From Bin87 sp963692995 (GTDB lineage: Bacteria > Chloroflexota > Dehalococcoidia > Lucifugimonadales > UBA3495), in contig OY843611.1 of NCBI GenBank assembly GCA_963692995.1, forward strand, positions 1,488,001 to 1,552,000: 64,000 nt of DNA, in the 5' to 3' direction. The notes under the pieces were generated by a model that did no database searches, was not told the origin of the DNA, and saw only the letters and a list, made by a program, of their open reading frames with translations. Within the stretch, counting starts at the first letter, position 1. Every line of letters begins with the position of its first letter. Of the stretch, positions 33,943 through 42,677 are shown one piece after another. The position numbers and the translations under genes were made by a program.

Positions 33943-35336
33943 CCGCCGCCAGCCAAGGACCGGGGCCACAATCCGCGTTGGTCATCGGCGGAGGATTGGC
34001 CGGCATCGCAACCGCCGTGAGACTTGCCGAATCGGGCTGGCGCGTTTCCCTGCTGGAAGCCCGCCAGACCCTGGGGGGGCGGGTGTTTTCCTATCGCGAA
34101 CCGCAAGGCGACCGGGATTTGGACAACGGCCAGCACGTGATCGTAGGGGCCTGCCGCAACTTTATCGCCTTCCTTGAGCGCATCGGCGCCCGCTCGGATT
34201 GGTATTTGCAACCTCGCCTTGACGTGGCGGTTCAAGAACGCGCCGGTCGCTGCGGACGCCTTTACGGCATACCCGCCCCCGCTCCGGCACACTTGTTGCC
34301 GGCATTCCTGACCTACCCCCATTTGGGCTTGCTAGACAAGATAAGAGCCGTGCGGGGTCTGATTGCCGTCATGGGCGCCGACCGCCGGCGCGATAACCTG
34401 GACGATATCACGTTTTACCAATGGCTGCGGGCGCGCGGCCAATCGGAGCGCAACATCGACAATCTCTGGAACGTACTGATCGAGGGCACTCTCAACGATA
34501 ACATCCGCGACGTAAGCGCTGCCATGGGCCTCATGATCGTGCAGGAGGGCTTGCTCAAGGGACGCAACGAGGCCAATGTTGGATACGCCACGTTGTCCCT
34601 GGGCGACGCGATTGCGGTTCCCGCCGGTCGTTATCTGCGACGTTTGGGCGTCCGGATATATTCGGGTTGTGCGGCCCATTCCATCAAAACCGACCGGGGA
34701 GGCCAGGTAACGCACGTGGCGGACAGCAGCGGACAAGTCCGCTCTGCCGGCGTCTATGTGAGCGCGGTCCCGTTCTGGACGTTGGCCAATATTTTGCCTG
34801 ACGAACTTTCCGGTTTGAAACCGTTTTCGACCCTGGGCCGGTTGCAGACCTCACCCATCGTGAACGTGCATCTCCGTTACGATCGCCAGGTGATGTCCGG
34901 CAATTTCCGATATTTTCTGAACAGCCCGCTGCAATGGGTTTTCAACGCATCGCTGATTCGGGCCAGCGACAGCGCTGAAGGCGATGGTCAGTCGTTAACC
35001 GTCTCCATCAGTGCGGCCTGGAATTTCATCGACTCCGGTCGCTCGGAGCTGACGGAGCTGGTCGTGGCCGAAATGGCGCGCGCGTTCCCGGCCGCAAGGG
35101 ATGCAATATTATTGAGCGCGGCAGTGGTGAAACAACGGAACGCGACCTTTCGTTGCGTTCCGGGGGCTCAACGCCTCCGTCCCGGCCCGCGTACACCTTC
35201 GCCTAATTTGTTCCTGGCCGGGGAGTGGACCGATACCGGCTGGCCTTCTACTATGGAGGGAGCGGTGATCAGCGGCTATAATGCAGCCGCGGCGGTTCTG
35301 TCATCTTCCCGCGGCGCCGCCCGCCCCCTGGAGTAG
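33930..35336 (+). CDS. hpnE: Hydroxysqualene reductase HpnE
   Basis: A 468-residue FAD-dependent amine-oxidase-fold enzyme that reduces hydroxysqualene to squalene. LVIGGGLAGIATAVRLAESG is the dinucleotide-binding motif, LLEARQTLGGRVFSY follows, then DNGQHVIVGACRNF and the final LFLAGEWTDTGWPSTMEGAVISGYNAA. The motif set and operon place make HpnE rather than a carotenoid desaturase the safe call. Confidence 0.93.
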   Translation: MAEVTAASQGPGPQSALVIGGGLAGIATAVRLAESGWRVSLLEARQTLGGRVFSYREPQGDRDLDNGQHVIVGACRNFIAFLERIGARSDWYLQPRLDVAVQERAGRCGRLYGIPAPAPAHLLPAFLTYPHLGLLDKIRAVRGLIAVMGADRRRDNLDDITFYQWLRARGQSERNIDNLWNVLIEGTLNDNIRDVSAAMGLMIVQEGLLKGRNEANVGYATLSLGDAIAVPAGRYLRRLGVRIYSGCAAHSIKTDRGGQVTHVADSSGQVRSAGVYVSAVPFWTLANILPDELSGLKPFSTLGRLQTSPIVNVHLRYDRQVMSGNFRYFLNSPLQWVFNASLIRASDSAEGDGQSLTVSISAAWNFIDSGRSELTELVVAEMARAFPAARDAILLSAAVVKQRNATFRCVPGAQRLRPGPRTPSPNLFLAGEWTDTGWPSTMEGAVISGYNAAAAVLSSSRGAARPLE

Positions 35337-35340
35337 CGAC

Positions 35341-36021
35341 GTGTCCGATCAATGGGCTGCGCAACGCATTGAACTCACCGAAGCCACGCGCGAGATGTAT
35401 CGCCGTGGGTTGGTGGGAGCCTATTCGGGCAATACGAGCCGGCGGCTGACGGGCTCGGGCGACGCGAGCCTGTTGCTGGTCACGCCAACTCACCATCCCT
35501 ATTACCGTCTCCAGCCTGACGAACTGGTGGTGGTCAACCTCGACGGCGAACCGGTCGTACCGGCTCCGATGCGCCCCTCGTCGGAAACCCGCCTGCACCT
35601 GGAAATTTACCGCCAGCGTAACGACGTGCAGGCGGTGGTCCATACTCACTCCATCTATGCGTCGGTTGCCGCGGTCATTGGGAGAGACATCCCGCCTCTG
35701 ATCGACGAGATGCTCCTCACCATCGGCGGGCCGATCAAGGTGAGCAAGTACGCGTTTCCCGGCACGCCGGAGTTGGCGAAGGAGGCCCAAGCCGCCCTGG
35801 GCAATCGCAACGCCGCCCTGCTGCGCAACCACGGCGTCGTTGGAGTCGGCCCCGATATCTGGGAAGCGTTAGAGGTATGCGACCTAGTGGAACGGCTGGC
35901 CCGGATATTTGTCATGGCGCGCAACTTCGGGCCCCGCGCCGCCTCCCCGCTGCCGGACGACGCCGTGGCCACCGAGCTGCAAATGTTTCAGGATAGCCGG
36001 GAAACGAAGCCACTCACTTGA
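35341..36021 (+). CDS. Class II aldolase/adducin-family protein
   Basis: A 226-residue zinc aldolase-like protein. GAYSGNTSRRL and SSETRLHLEIYRQR (catalytic Glu), VHTHSIYASVAA (zinc His pair) and LLRNHGVVGVG (third His) match L-fuculose-phosphate aldolase and related epimerases. GTG 35341 is used because GGAG lies 7 bases upstream and directly follows the hpnE stop. Its position suggests action on a phosphorylated sugar linked to hopanoid side-chain chemistry, but no member of this family is known to me in that role. Confidence 0.85.
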   Translation: MSDQWAAQRIELTEATREMYRRGLVGAYSGNTSRRLTGSGDASLLLVTPTHHPYYRLQPDELVVVNLDGEPVVPAPMRPSSETRLHLEIYRQRNDVQAVVHTHSIYASVAAVIGRDIPPLIDEMLLTIGGPIKVSKYAFPGTPELAKEAQAALGNRNAALLRNHGVVGVGPDIWEALEVCDLVERLARIFVMARNFGPRAASPLPDDAVATELQMFQDSRETKPLT

Positions 36022-36046
36022 TCTAACGCGCTATCGACAATCCGAA

Positions 36047-37087
36047 ATGACGCCTACTGAAACCGCAGCTCAGGCCCGTTTCAAAGCCATGGCCGTCGTC
36101 GGAGCGTCTTCAGGTTTTGGGGCGCGGATGTTGCTGCACCTGGAAGCTGAACGCCCGGATTACTGGCTGGTAGCCATTGCAGACCGGCCGATGCGCTGGC
36201 CGGTTGAACGGGTTTCAAGCTACAGATTCGCACAAAATCGGGCGGGAGGAACGTTTGCCCTTGCTGATCTACCCCACCTGATGCGCTCCCAGGCTTGGGA
36301 TCTGTTTTCGGAACGACGTGAACTCACCATTACCGAGATGACCAACGTTTTGCAGTTGGAGAATGTTGATTCCATTGTCCATGTTGGCAGCCACTACGAC
36401 GGCCCGGACCCGGAAGCATTTCTTGAACGCACCTCCCGCTGGATCGATGCAGCCCGCATCGCCGGCGTTCGCCAGGTTGTGTACTTGTCCGACATTCGCG
36501 CCTATGGGATTGGAAAGAGTAATCCGATACCGGTTACCGAGCGTTCCCGCGCCAACCCGGCTCCACAGCATCGTTACCTGGTTACGGCTGAACCCGCTCT
36601 GCCCCCACCGGATGGTCCACCCATCCCGCCGGTGCCTGGCGTCGAAGACGCCAATGCGATGCGCATCGCCATTTTGCGTACCGCGATGTCGGTGGGTTCC
36701 GGTTCATCGAGTCCCGTAGTCGACGAATTGTTCTATCCGGCGATAAGCGCTGGCCGAAAGCGCGAGTTCCCAATCCAGTTTCTGCATCAGCACGATTTGG
36801 CCCGGGCTGTTGAGGCGACCATCAACCGGCGACTCAGCGGGATCTTCAACATAGTCGGCGACGGCGCCATCTCTTCAAAAGAAATACTGGGTATGTGCGA
36901 AGATACCCTTGCGTCGCGGAGCGGCTTGGCCGGGCGGCTGCGACGTTCGGCTGGAGCTGAACTCGCCAAACACCCGTTGATCGTCGGCGCCAACAAATTC
37001 AAGCAGCAAGCCCAGTTCAAGTTCAAGTATTCCTCGGTTCGCGCCGCGCGCGTATTTTGCCACACCGTACTAATGGAACCGGGCTGA
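36047..37087 (+). CDS. NAD-dependent epimerase/dehydratase family protein
   Basis: A 346-residue Rossmann protein: MAVVGASSGFGARMLLHL is the NAD(P)-binding loop, VDSIVHVGSHY and VRQVVYLSDIRAYG follow, and a C-terminal substrate domain ends near residue 340. The YxxxK pair is less obvious than usual (HRYLVTAEPAL stands at about its place), so catalytic activity is uncertain. It continues the hopanoid run and is followed, after a 14-bp duplication, by a nucleoside hydrolase. Confidence 0.78.
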   Translation: MTPTETAAQARFKAMAVVGASSGFGARMLLHLEAERPDYWLVAIADRPMRWPVERVSSYRFAQNRAGGTFALADLPHLMRSQAWDLFSERRELTITEMTNVLQLENVDSIVHVGSHYDGPDPEAFLERTSRWIDAARIAGVRQVVYLSDIRAYGIGKSNPIPVTERSRANPAPQHRYLVTAEPALPPPDGPPIPPVPGVEDANAMRIAILRTAMSVGSGSSSPVVDELFYPAISAGRKREFPIQFLHQHDLARAVEATINRRLSGIFNIVGDGAISSKEILGMCEDTLASRSGLAGRLRRSAGAELAKHPLIVGANKFKQQAQFKFKYSSVRAARVFCHTVLMEPG

Positions 37088-37100
37088 TGGAACCGGGCTG
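37073..37100. repeat. Perfect 14-bp tandem duplication at the epimerase stop codon
   Basis: atggaaccgggctg is repeated exactly (37073-37086, 37087-37100). The first copy encodes the last residues MEPG and part of the stop codon; the second is untranslated and lies 4 bases before the next ATG. Confidence 0.95.
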
Positions 37101-37104
37101 AACT

Positions 37105-38085
37105 ATGGCGAACCCTTCCAGCTCGCCCGAACCCGTCATCATCGATACCGACCCGGGGGTCGATGACGCCATTGCGTTGCTTATGGCGCTGTCCTGTTCC
37201 GAACTGGAGGTGATCGGGTTGACCACGACGGCGGGCAATGTGCCGCTCAGGCCCGCTACCAGAAACACGCTGGCCCTGCTCGAATACCTCAACCGCACCG
37301 ATATTCCGGTCTATCAAGGCGCGTCTCGCCCGGTTCGAGGGAGGTTCGCATATGCCCGCCACGTGCATACTGCATCCGGCTTGACCCATCGGCTGAACGA
37401 ACCCGAAACAGAACCGGCGAAAACCGGAGCCGTGCCGTACATCGGGCAAACTTTGCTGGCTGACCCCGGCGCCGTTTCGATAATCGCCCTGGGTCCCTTG
37501 ACCAACCTCGCTCGCGTCATGAAACGCTACAAGTCCGCGTTGCCGGCGGCGCGGCGGATTATCGTCATGGGCGGCGCCGTGGATACTCCAGGGAACGTTA
37601 CTCCCTGCTCCGAGTTCAATTTCTACAGCGACCCTACGGCAGCGCGCCTGGTTATAGAGTCCGGGGTTCCCCTGACGCTAATCGACCTTGCGCCGTGCCG
37701 ACAGGTGTTTGTTTCCCGCACCGAGGCCGAGGAACTGGGTAGCTCCGGCCGCAGCGGACAACTCGCCGCCCAACTGCTCACCGGATGGTTCCGCCGGGAT
37801 CCGGAACGCGAGCGGTTTAACTTGTACGACCCGCTGACCCTGATCGCCGCCATTGCCCCGGCAGCTTTGACATTCCGATCTGTCACGCTGGCGGTGGACG
37901 ACTCGGACACCACTGACGAAAGCTCCCAGTGGGGGCAAACCCGCGTAGTCAACCCGACCAACGGCCCCATATCCATCACCGCGCCTGACGGCGTGGACCG
38001 ACCGGCCGCGCTGGCCGCGATCCGCCGTCTGCTTGATTGGACGTCATCAGGATCGGGCCGAAAAGGATACTCTCATGCCCCCTAG
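37105..38085 (+). CDS. Inosine-uridine nucleoside hydrolase-family protein
   Basis: A 326-residue ribohydrolase. VIIDTDPGVDDAIALLMAL supplies the calcium-binding Asp cluster, RHVHTASGL, SIIALGPLTNLARVM, IVMGGAVDTPGN and EFNFYSDPTAARLV follow. The usual C-terminal HDP that carries the catalytic His reads LYDPLT here, so His is replaced by Tyr. It may cleave N-glycosidic bonds of a different nucleoside; nearness to hpnH/hpnG, which create and cleave an adenosyl-hopanoid, is suggestive. Confidence 0.85.
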   Translation: MANPSSSPEPVIIDTDPGVDDAIALLMALSCSELEVIGLTTTAGNVPLRPATRNTLALLEYLNRTDIPVYQGASRPVRGRFAYARHVHTASGLTHRLNEPETEPAKTGAVPYIGQTLLADPGAVSIIALGPLTNLARVMKRYKSALPAARRIIVMGGAVDTPGNVTPCSEFNFYSDPTAARLVIESGVPLTLIDLAPCRQVFVSRTEAEELGSSGRSGQLAAQLLTGWFRRDPERERFNLYDPLTLIAAIAPAALTFRSVTLAVDDSDTTDESSQWGQTRVVNPTNGPISITAPDGVDRPAALAAIRRLLDWTSSGSGRKGYSHAP

Positions 38086-39508
38086 CAGCAAAGCGCTGAT
38101 CGTAGTATTCGACGGCTTGCAACCGGCACAAATCACGCCGGTTTTGATGCCCAACCTCTCGGAATTTGCCCGCTCGGGCGTTACGTTCACCAACCACCAT
38201 CCGGTCTTCCCTACCGTTACCCGCGTCAACGTGTCCAGCCTGGCGACCGGTTGCCTGCCGGGACGGCATGGGCTGGCGGGCAACACATTCCTCTGCCGTG
38301 ATTACGATCCACACCGCGTCATTCCGGCAATGGAGCCGATCCTTCAGGCAATCTCGGACGCCACCGGCCGGGTTCTGTTGGCCCCCACGCTGGCCGACCT
38401 CCTGGGCCGCCACGGCTTGCGATACGTGGCCATCGGAACCGGCACGTCGGGCAACGCATACCTCCACAACCCCAACGCAGCCGTGGCCGGCGGGGCAACC
38501 ATCCACCCGGACTTCACGTTGCCCCGCCCGCTATACGCCGAACTGGAGGCGCGCTTCGGCAACTGGCCCGACCAAGACCTGCCCAACACCGCCAGATTGG
38601 TTCACGCCAGACGCATCCTCACCGAATACATCCTCCCGGAACTCGACCCGGCGGTGGCCGTCTTCTGGTCATCCGAACCAGACAAGACCCAGCACGAGGA
38701 CGGCGTGGGGTTGGGACGAGCTCCGCGAGCCCTGGCCGAAGCCGACGCTGAATTCGGCGAGATAATGTCGTATCTGGAACAGTCCGGGCGCGCTTCAACC
38801 ACCGACGTTTTCGTCGTATCGGATCACGGTTATTCCACCATCAGCGAAGTAATCCCAGTTGAGCCGATATTGCGTGACGCCGGCTTTCCCGCAATCGATC
38901 AATCCGGCGGGGTAGCGGTGGCCAACAACGGCGGTTCGGCATTGTTGTACGTCCATGAAGCCGACCCCACGGTAGCCGCTAAGCTAACGGAGTGCCTTAC
39001 CTCCCTGGCCTGGTGCGGGCCGCTATTTGCGTCCGCGCGTGTTGGACAACCGGCCGGGACGCTGCCGATGTCAATCGTCGGGATTGACGGGCCACGCTCT
39101 CCCGACCTGGTGATGTCCTTCCCGTGGACTAGCCAGGAAAATGATGCCGGTTATCGCGGACACGCGCCGGCGACCGGCGGTGCGGTGGGTCAAGGGCAAC
39201 ATGGCAGTTTGAGTCGCCACGAACTTCGCAACACCGGATTGGCGCAAGGCCCTTCACTACGCAACGGAACGCTGATCGCCACGCCAACCGGGAACATCGA
39301 TCTGGCGCCTACGATACTCCACCTTCTGGGTGTCCCCATTAGCCCGGCAATGGACGGCCGCATCCTGACGGAAGCGCTGAACGAATTCGGAGACATCCCG
39401 ACTGCCGGCTGTCGGACCCATTCGGCCACCAGCGGCGGATACTCGCAGAATGTCCAAATCAGCGAGGTGGGAACCACCGGATACGTGGATTGGGGGAACC
39501 GGGAGTGA
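38075..39508 (+). CDS. Type I phosphodiesterase/nucleotide pyrophosphatase-like enzyme
   Basis: A 477-residue alkaline-phosphatase-superfamily hydrolase. LIVVFDGLQP gives the first metal Asp, FPTVTRVNVSSLATG the catalytic Thr, SSEPDKTQHEDGVG and VSDHGYSTISEV the Asp/His ligands, and QGQHGSLSRHE a final His. AAGGA lies 7 bases before ATG 38075, inside the end of the nucleoside hydrolase gene, so the two are coupled. Substrate unknown; phosphodiesters or phosphonates are typical. Confidence 0.85.
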   Translation: MPPSSKALIVVFDGLQPAQITPVLMPNLSEFARSGVTFTNHHPVFPTVTRVNVSSLATGCLPGRHGLAGNTFLCRDYDPHRVIPAMEPILQAISDATGRVLLAPTLADLLGRHGLRYVAIGTGTSGNAYLHNPNAAVAGGATIHPDFTLPRPLYAELEARFGNWPDQDLPNTARLVHARRILTEYILPELDPAVAVFWSSEPDKTQHEDGVGLGRAPRALAEADAEFGEIMSYLEQSGRASTTDVFVVSDHGYSTISEVIPVEPILRDAGFPAIDQSGGVAVANNGGSALLYVHEADPTVAAKLTECLTSLAWCGPLFASARVGQPAGTLPMSIVGIDGPRSPDLVMSFPWTSQENDAGYRGHAPATGGAVGQGQHGSLSRHELRNTGLAQGPSLRNGTLIATPTGNIDLAPTILHLLGVPISPAMDGRILTEALNEFGDIPTAGCRTHSATSGGYSQNVQISEVGTTGYVDWGNRE

Positions 39509-39523
39509 ACAACCCGCGACGAT

Positions 39524-39611
39524 TGGCGGAGGGAGTGGGATTCGAACCCACGAACCTGTGAGGGTTAACGGTTTTCAAGACCGTCGCATTCGTCCACTCT
39601 GCCATCCCTCC
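39524..39611 (-). tRNA. tRNA-Ser (anticodon UGA)
   Basis: Read on the minus strand from 39611: acceptor GGAGGGA pairs with TCCCTCC, the anticodon loop is CTTGAAA (anticodon TGA), there is a long variable arm typical of serine tRNAs, a GGTTCGAAT T-loop, and the discriminator G followed by an encoded CCA. A -10-like TACAAT lies at 39634-39629 upstream. A37 follows the anticodon, so it is a plausible substrate for MiaA/MiaB modification. Confidence 0.97.
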
Positions 39612-39699
39612 ATTCCGCCTCGCTTACCATTGTAAGTCCAAGATCGCCAGGGAGTACAGCCCGCCCACACCCTGAATTGTGCGGCAATGCGCAATGCGC

Positions 39700-39705
39700 T
39701 ATAAT
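39700..39705 (+). promoter_or_regulatory. Promoter of tRNA-Ser(GCU)
   Basis: TATAAT at 39700-39705, extended by TGCGC, with TTGTGC 17 bases upstream (39677-39682). The tRNA begins 22 bases downstream. Confidence 0.65.
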
Positions 39706-39726
39706 TGGTATCGTCCAGCAGGGTCG

Positions 39727-39818
39727 GGAGGGATCGCATAGTGGTCTAGTGCGGGCGCCTGCTAAGCGCTTATCCTGGGAAACCGGGATCGTGGGTTCGA
39801 ATCCCACTCCCTCCGCCA
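39727..39818 (+). tRNA. tRNA-Ser (anticodon GCU)
   Basis: GGAGGGA/TCCCTCC acceptor stem, anticodon loop CTGCTAA (anticodon GCT), long variable arm (CTTATCCTGGGAAACCGGGA), T-loop GGTTCGAAT, discriminator G and encoded CCA ending at 39818. It is divergent from the tRNA-Ser(UGA) and 42 bases before miaB. Confidence 0.97.
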
Positions 39819-39860
39819 TTTTCTACAGATACTCCCTGCGGACGTGGGAACTAAGGCCGA

Positions 39861-41159
39861 ATGAAGACCTATCATATCTGGACCATCGGTTGCCAAATGA
39901 ACACCGCCGACTCCGAACGTCTGGGGTCGGCATTAGAGCAAATGGGCCTTAGGGCCGTCCAACACCCCACCGACGCTGATGTGGTGGTGCTGAACTCGTG
40001 CGTTGTCCGCCAATCCGCCGAAGACAAGGTTGGCGGCACGCTGCATCTTACACAGCCGCTGCGGAAAAAGCGGCCCGACTCCGTGCTGGCCCTTACCGGC
40101 TGCATGGTCGGTCCTCGTACCGAGGAGCTTGAGCAGCGCTTCCCCCACGTTGACCTGTTCCTTCGCCCGCAACAGTTCGAACCGCTGCTGGAGCTGGTGG
40201 GTGAACGCTTGGGGCTGGACTGGCAAGGGTGTGTCGGCTCCCTCGCGCCCCGGCAGCCCGGCGTGGCAACTTACGTACCCATCATCCACGGCTGCGACCT
40301 GATGTGCGCCTTTTGCATCATTCCCTACCGGAGGGGTCGGCAGGTAAGCCGTTCCGTGAACGAAATTGCCCAAGAGGTGGAGCTGCTTGCAGCCCGGGGC
40401 GTCAAGGAAGCAACCGTTCTCGGCCAAACTGTGGACGCCTACGGGCATGATCGGGAAGACGGTCACGATCTGGCTGACCTGTTCACGAGGCTCAACGACA
40501 TTGACGGACTTGACCGTATCCGGTTTCTCACCTCCCATCCCTCTTATATGAGCAGCCGCATCATCCGGTCCGTCGCCGACTTGCCAAAGGTGTGCGAGCA
40601 CATCAACCTGCCCGTGCAATCCGGCGACGACTATGTGCTGCAACAGATGCGCCGCCCCTACACTGTTGCGGAGTACCGTGACATCATCAGGGAGATCCGC
40701 GATACGATCCCGGACGTCACTATCAGCACTGACATAATCGTTGGTTTCCCTGGTGAAACCGCAGAGCAATACCAAAACACTTTGCAGTTGCTTTCCGACT
40801 TGCGTTTCGACAAAGTACACGGAGCCGCTTATTCCACGCGGCCTGGCACCATCGCGGCGCGCACCATGGACGACGACGTTCCCCCGGAAGAAAAGCGCCT
40901 CCGTCTCAAGGGCTTGGAAACGCTACAGGAAAGCATCTTGACCGAAATCAACTCGACGTACCTGGACGCAACCGTGCAGGTGTTGGCGGAAAACCGTAAA
41001 CGGGGCAACTGGACCGGCCGCACTCGCGGCAACAAGCTGGTCCATTTTGCTACAATCGACAGCATCGACTCCGCCGCCGATACCGACCTGACCGGTCAAT
41101 TGGTGGACGTTAAGATCACTCACACCGGGCCGTGGTCCTTGGCCGGTGTAACGGCGTAG
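39861..41159 (+). CDS. miaB: tRNA-2-methylthio-N6-dimethylallyladenosine synthase
   Basis: Radical-SAM methylthiotransferase that adds the 2-methylthio group to i6A37 in tRNAs reading UNN codons. The N-terminal UPF0004 domain has Cys11, Cys47 and Cys81 (second [4Fe-4S]); the radical-SAM motif is Cys145-Cys149-Cys152 (HGCDLMCAFC); a TRAM domain occupies roughly residues 365-430. Length 432 is typical. It directly follows two tRNA-Ser genes, one of which (UGA) belongs to its substrate class. Confidence 0.95.
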   Translation: MKTYHIWTIGCQMNTADSERLGSALEQMGLRAVQHPTDADVVVLNSCVVRQSAEDKVGGTLHLTQPLRKKRPDSVLALTGCMVGPRTEELEQRFPHVDLFLRPQQFEPLLELVGERLGLDWQGCVGSLAPRQPGVATYVPIIHGCDLMCAFCIIPYRRGRQVSRSVNEIAQEVELLAARGVKEATVLGQTVDAYGHDREDGHDLADLFTRLNDIDGLDRIRFLTSHPSYMSSRIIRSVADLPKVCEHINLPVQSGDDYVLQQMRRPYTVAEYRDIIREIRDTIPDVTISTDIIVGFPGETAEQYQNTLQLLSDLRFDKVHGAAYSTRPGTIAARTMDDDVPPEEKRLRLKGLETLQESILTEINSTYLDATVQVLAENRKRGNWTGRTRGNKLVHFATIDSIDSAADTDLTGQLVDVKITHTGPWSLAGVTA

Positions 41160-41191
41160 GACCGCTTTTTTAGTTTAAGGAGGCGGAATCA

Positions 41192-42399
41192 ATGGTCACC
41201 AGAACCAGACAACCTACCATCCCTCTTACGGAAATAGAACATGCCGCCTTCTGCAAACCCGAGGACGAGCTTCCCGCAAGGTCCTTGGCGGAAGAGTTGG
41301 CCATCAACGTGCGCTGGCAGAAAATCCCCGGCGAATACCTGGCGTGCTCGCCGGCCGAGTTGGACCAGCGCATCGGAGCGGCCCGAAGGATTCTGGGCGC
41401 GTCGGTAACTGTCCTCGGCCATCACTACCAGCGCGAGGAGATCATCAAGTACGCCGACTTCCAGGGCGATTCCTTTTTGCTCAGCCAGGAAGCGCGTCCC
41501 GTCCCGAGGCCGACTTCATCATCTTCTGCGGCGTGCATTTCATGGCCGAAACCGCGTACATCCTGGCCGGAGACCACCAGCAGGTGATCCTGCCGAACAT
41601 CACTGCCGGGTGCTCCATGGCCGATATGGCTCCCATACAGGATGTTGAGGACGGTTGGGAAGACTTGCAGGACGTCTTGGGCGATCACGGTGGCATCCTG
41701 CCCGTAACCTACATGAACTCCGTCGCTGCCATCAAAGCCCTGTGCGGACGCAACGGCGGCGCCGTCTGCACCTCGTCCAACGCCACCGCCGTACTGGAAT
41801 GGGCCTTTGGGGAAGCTGACCGAGTACTCTTTCTGCCCGATCAGCACCTGGGTCGCAACACCGCCCTCAAGCTGGGCATCCCTCCAGACGAAATGGTGGT
41901 CTGGAACCCTTTCAAAGCCATGGGCGGCAACACGCCGGAGCAGCTGCGGAAAGCCAGGATGGTGCTGTGGCAGGGCCATTGCTCAGTGCATACCCGGTTC
42001 ACCACCAAGCAAATCGAATCCGCCCGCCAGCGGTATCCGAACGTGACCGTGCTGGTACACCCGGAGTGTCCCATGGAAACCGTTGCAGCCGCCGACCTGA
42101 ACGGCTCCACCGAATTCATCCGCAAAACCATCAACGAAGCCCCAGCCGGTTCGGCCTGGGCCGTTGGCACTGAAATCAGCCTGGTTAACCGTCTGGCCAT
42201 GAACAACCCGGACAAGACGGTGTTCTGCCTGGATCCGGTGAGCTGCCCCTGCTCCACCATGTACCGCATCCACCCGGCCTATTTGCTCTGGACCCTGGAA
42301 AGCCTGGTCGCCGGCGAGGTGGTCAACCGCATCACTGTCCCAGAGCAGATGCGGCAAGAGGCCGTCGTCGCCCTGGAGCGGATGCTCGCCCTGCGCTAG
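41192..42399 (+). pseudogene. nadA: Quinolinate synthase with a 5-bp duplication frameshift
   Basis: Condenses iminoaspartate and dihydroxyacetone phosphate to quinolinate. The N-terminal part (to QGDSFLLSQEAR) is in one frame and the rest (RPEADFIIFCGVHFMAETA onward) in another. The break coincides with gtcccgtccc at 41496-41505: removing one 5-base copy restores a single 400-residue frame reading SQEARPEADFIIF. The [4Fe-4S] Cys candidates (FCGVHF, CTSSNA, CPCSTM) all survive in the second part. AAGGAGG lies 8 bases before ATG 41192. It is either a genuine null or, given the clean repair, possibly a consensus error. Confidence 0.88.
41496..41505. repeat. 5-bp tandem duplication (gtccc x2) that breaks nadA
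   Basis: gtccc at 41496-41500 and 41501-41505; deletion of either restores the nadA frame. Confidence 0.85.
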
Positions 42400-42677
42400 G
42401 CGGCGATTGGGCCGCTTCGGCAGCAACAAGCCACCTTACAGTTGCGGCGAATGTCGGCGTCGCTACCTGCTGGTGGGGGCCTATCGGCGTGCGTTGCCGG
42501 CGGCGCGTCGCGGGGCTAGCGGCTCGGCAACCTACGGCTGGGCTGTATCGCGGCGACGCTTGCGCGGTGTACCTGGGTTAGCTTGGTTCCCGCCGTACCG
42601 ACCGGTGGCGGGCAAAAGCGGCGCGCTGAATTGGAACGAAATCGCGGGAGGCTTTTCCTGCTTCGACGCGGTAACGC
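42400..42677. other. Intergenic region, no gene recognised
   Basis: The gap between nadA (plus) and the lrp-type regulator (minus) is GC-rich. A short open frame that starts near 42407 (ending inside the regulator) has no recognisable features apart from a CxxC near its start, and I do not call it a gene. Confidence 0.5.

Noticed and set aside
41192..42399. Programmed ribosomal frameshifting in nadA
   Set aside because: The break is an exact 5-bp tandem duplication with no slippery heptamer followed by a structure; restoring one copy gives a normal enzyme, so mutation or assembly error is simpler.
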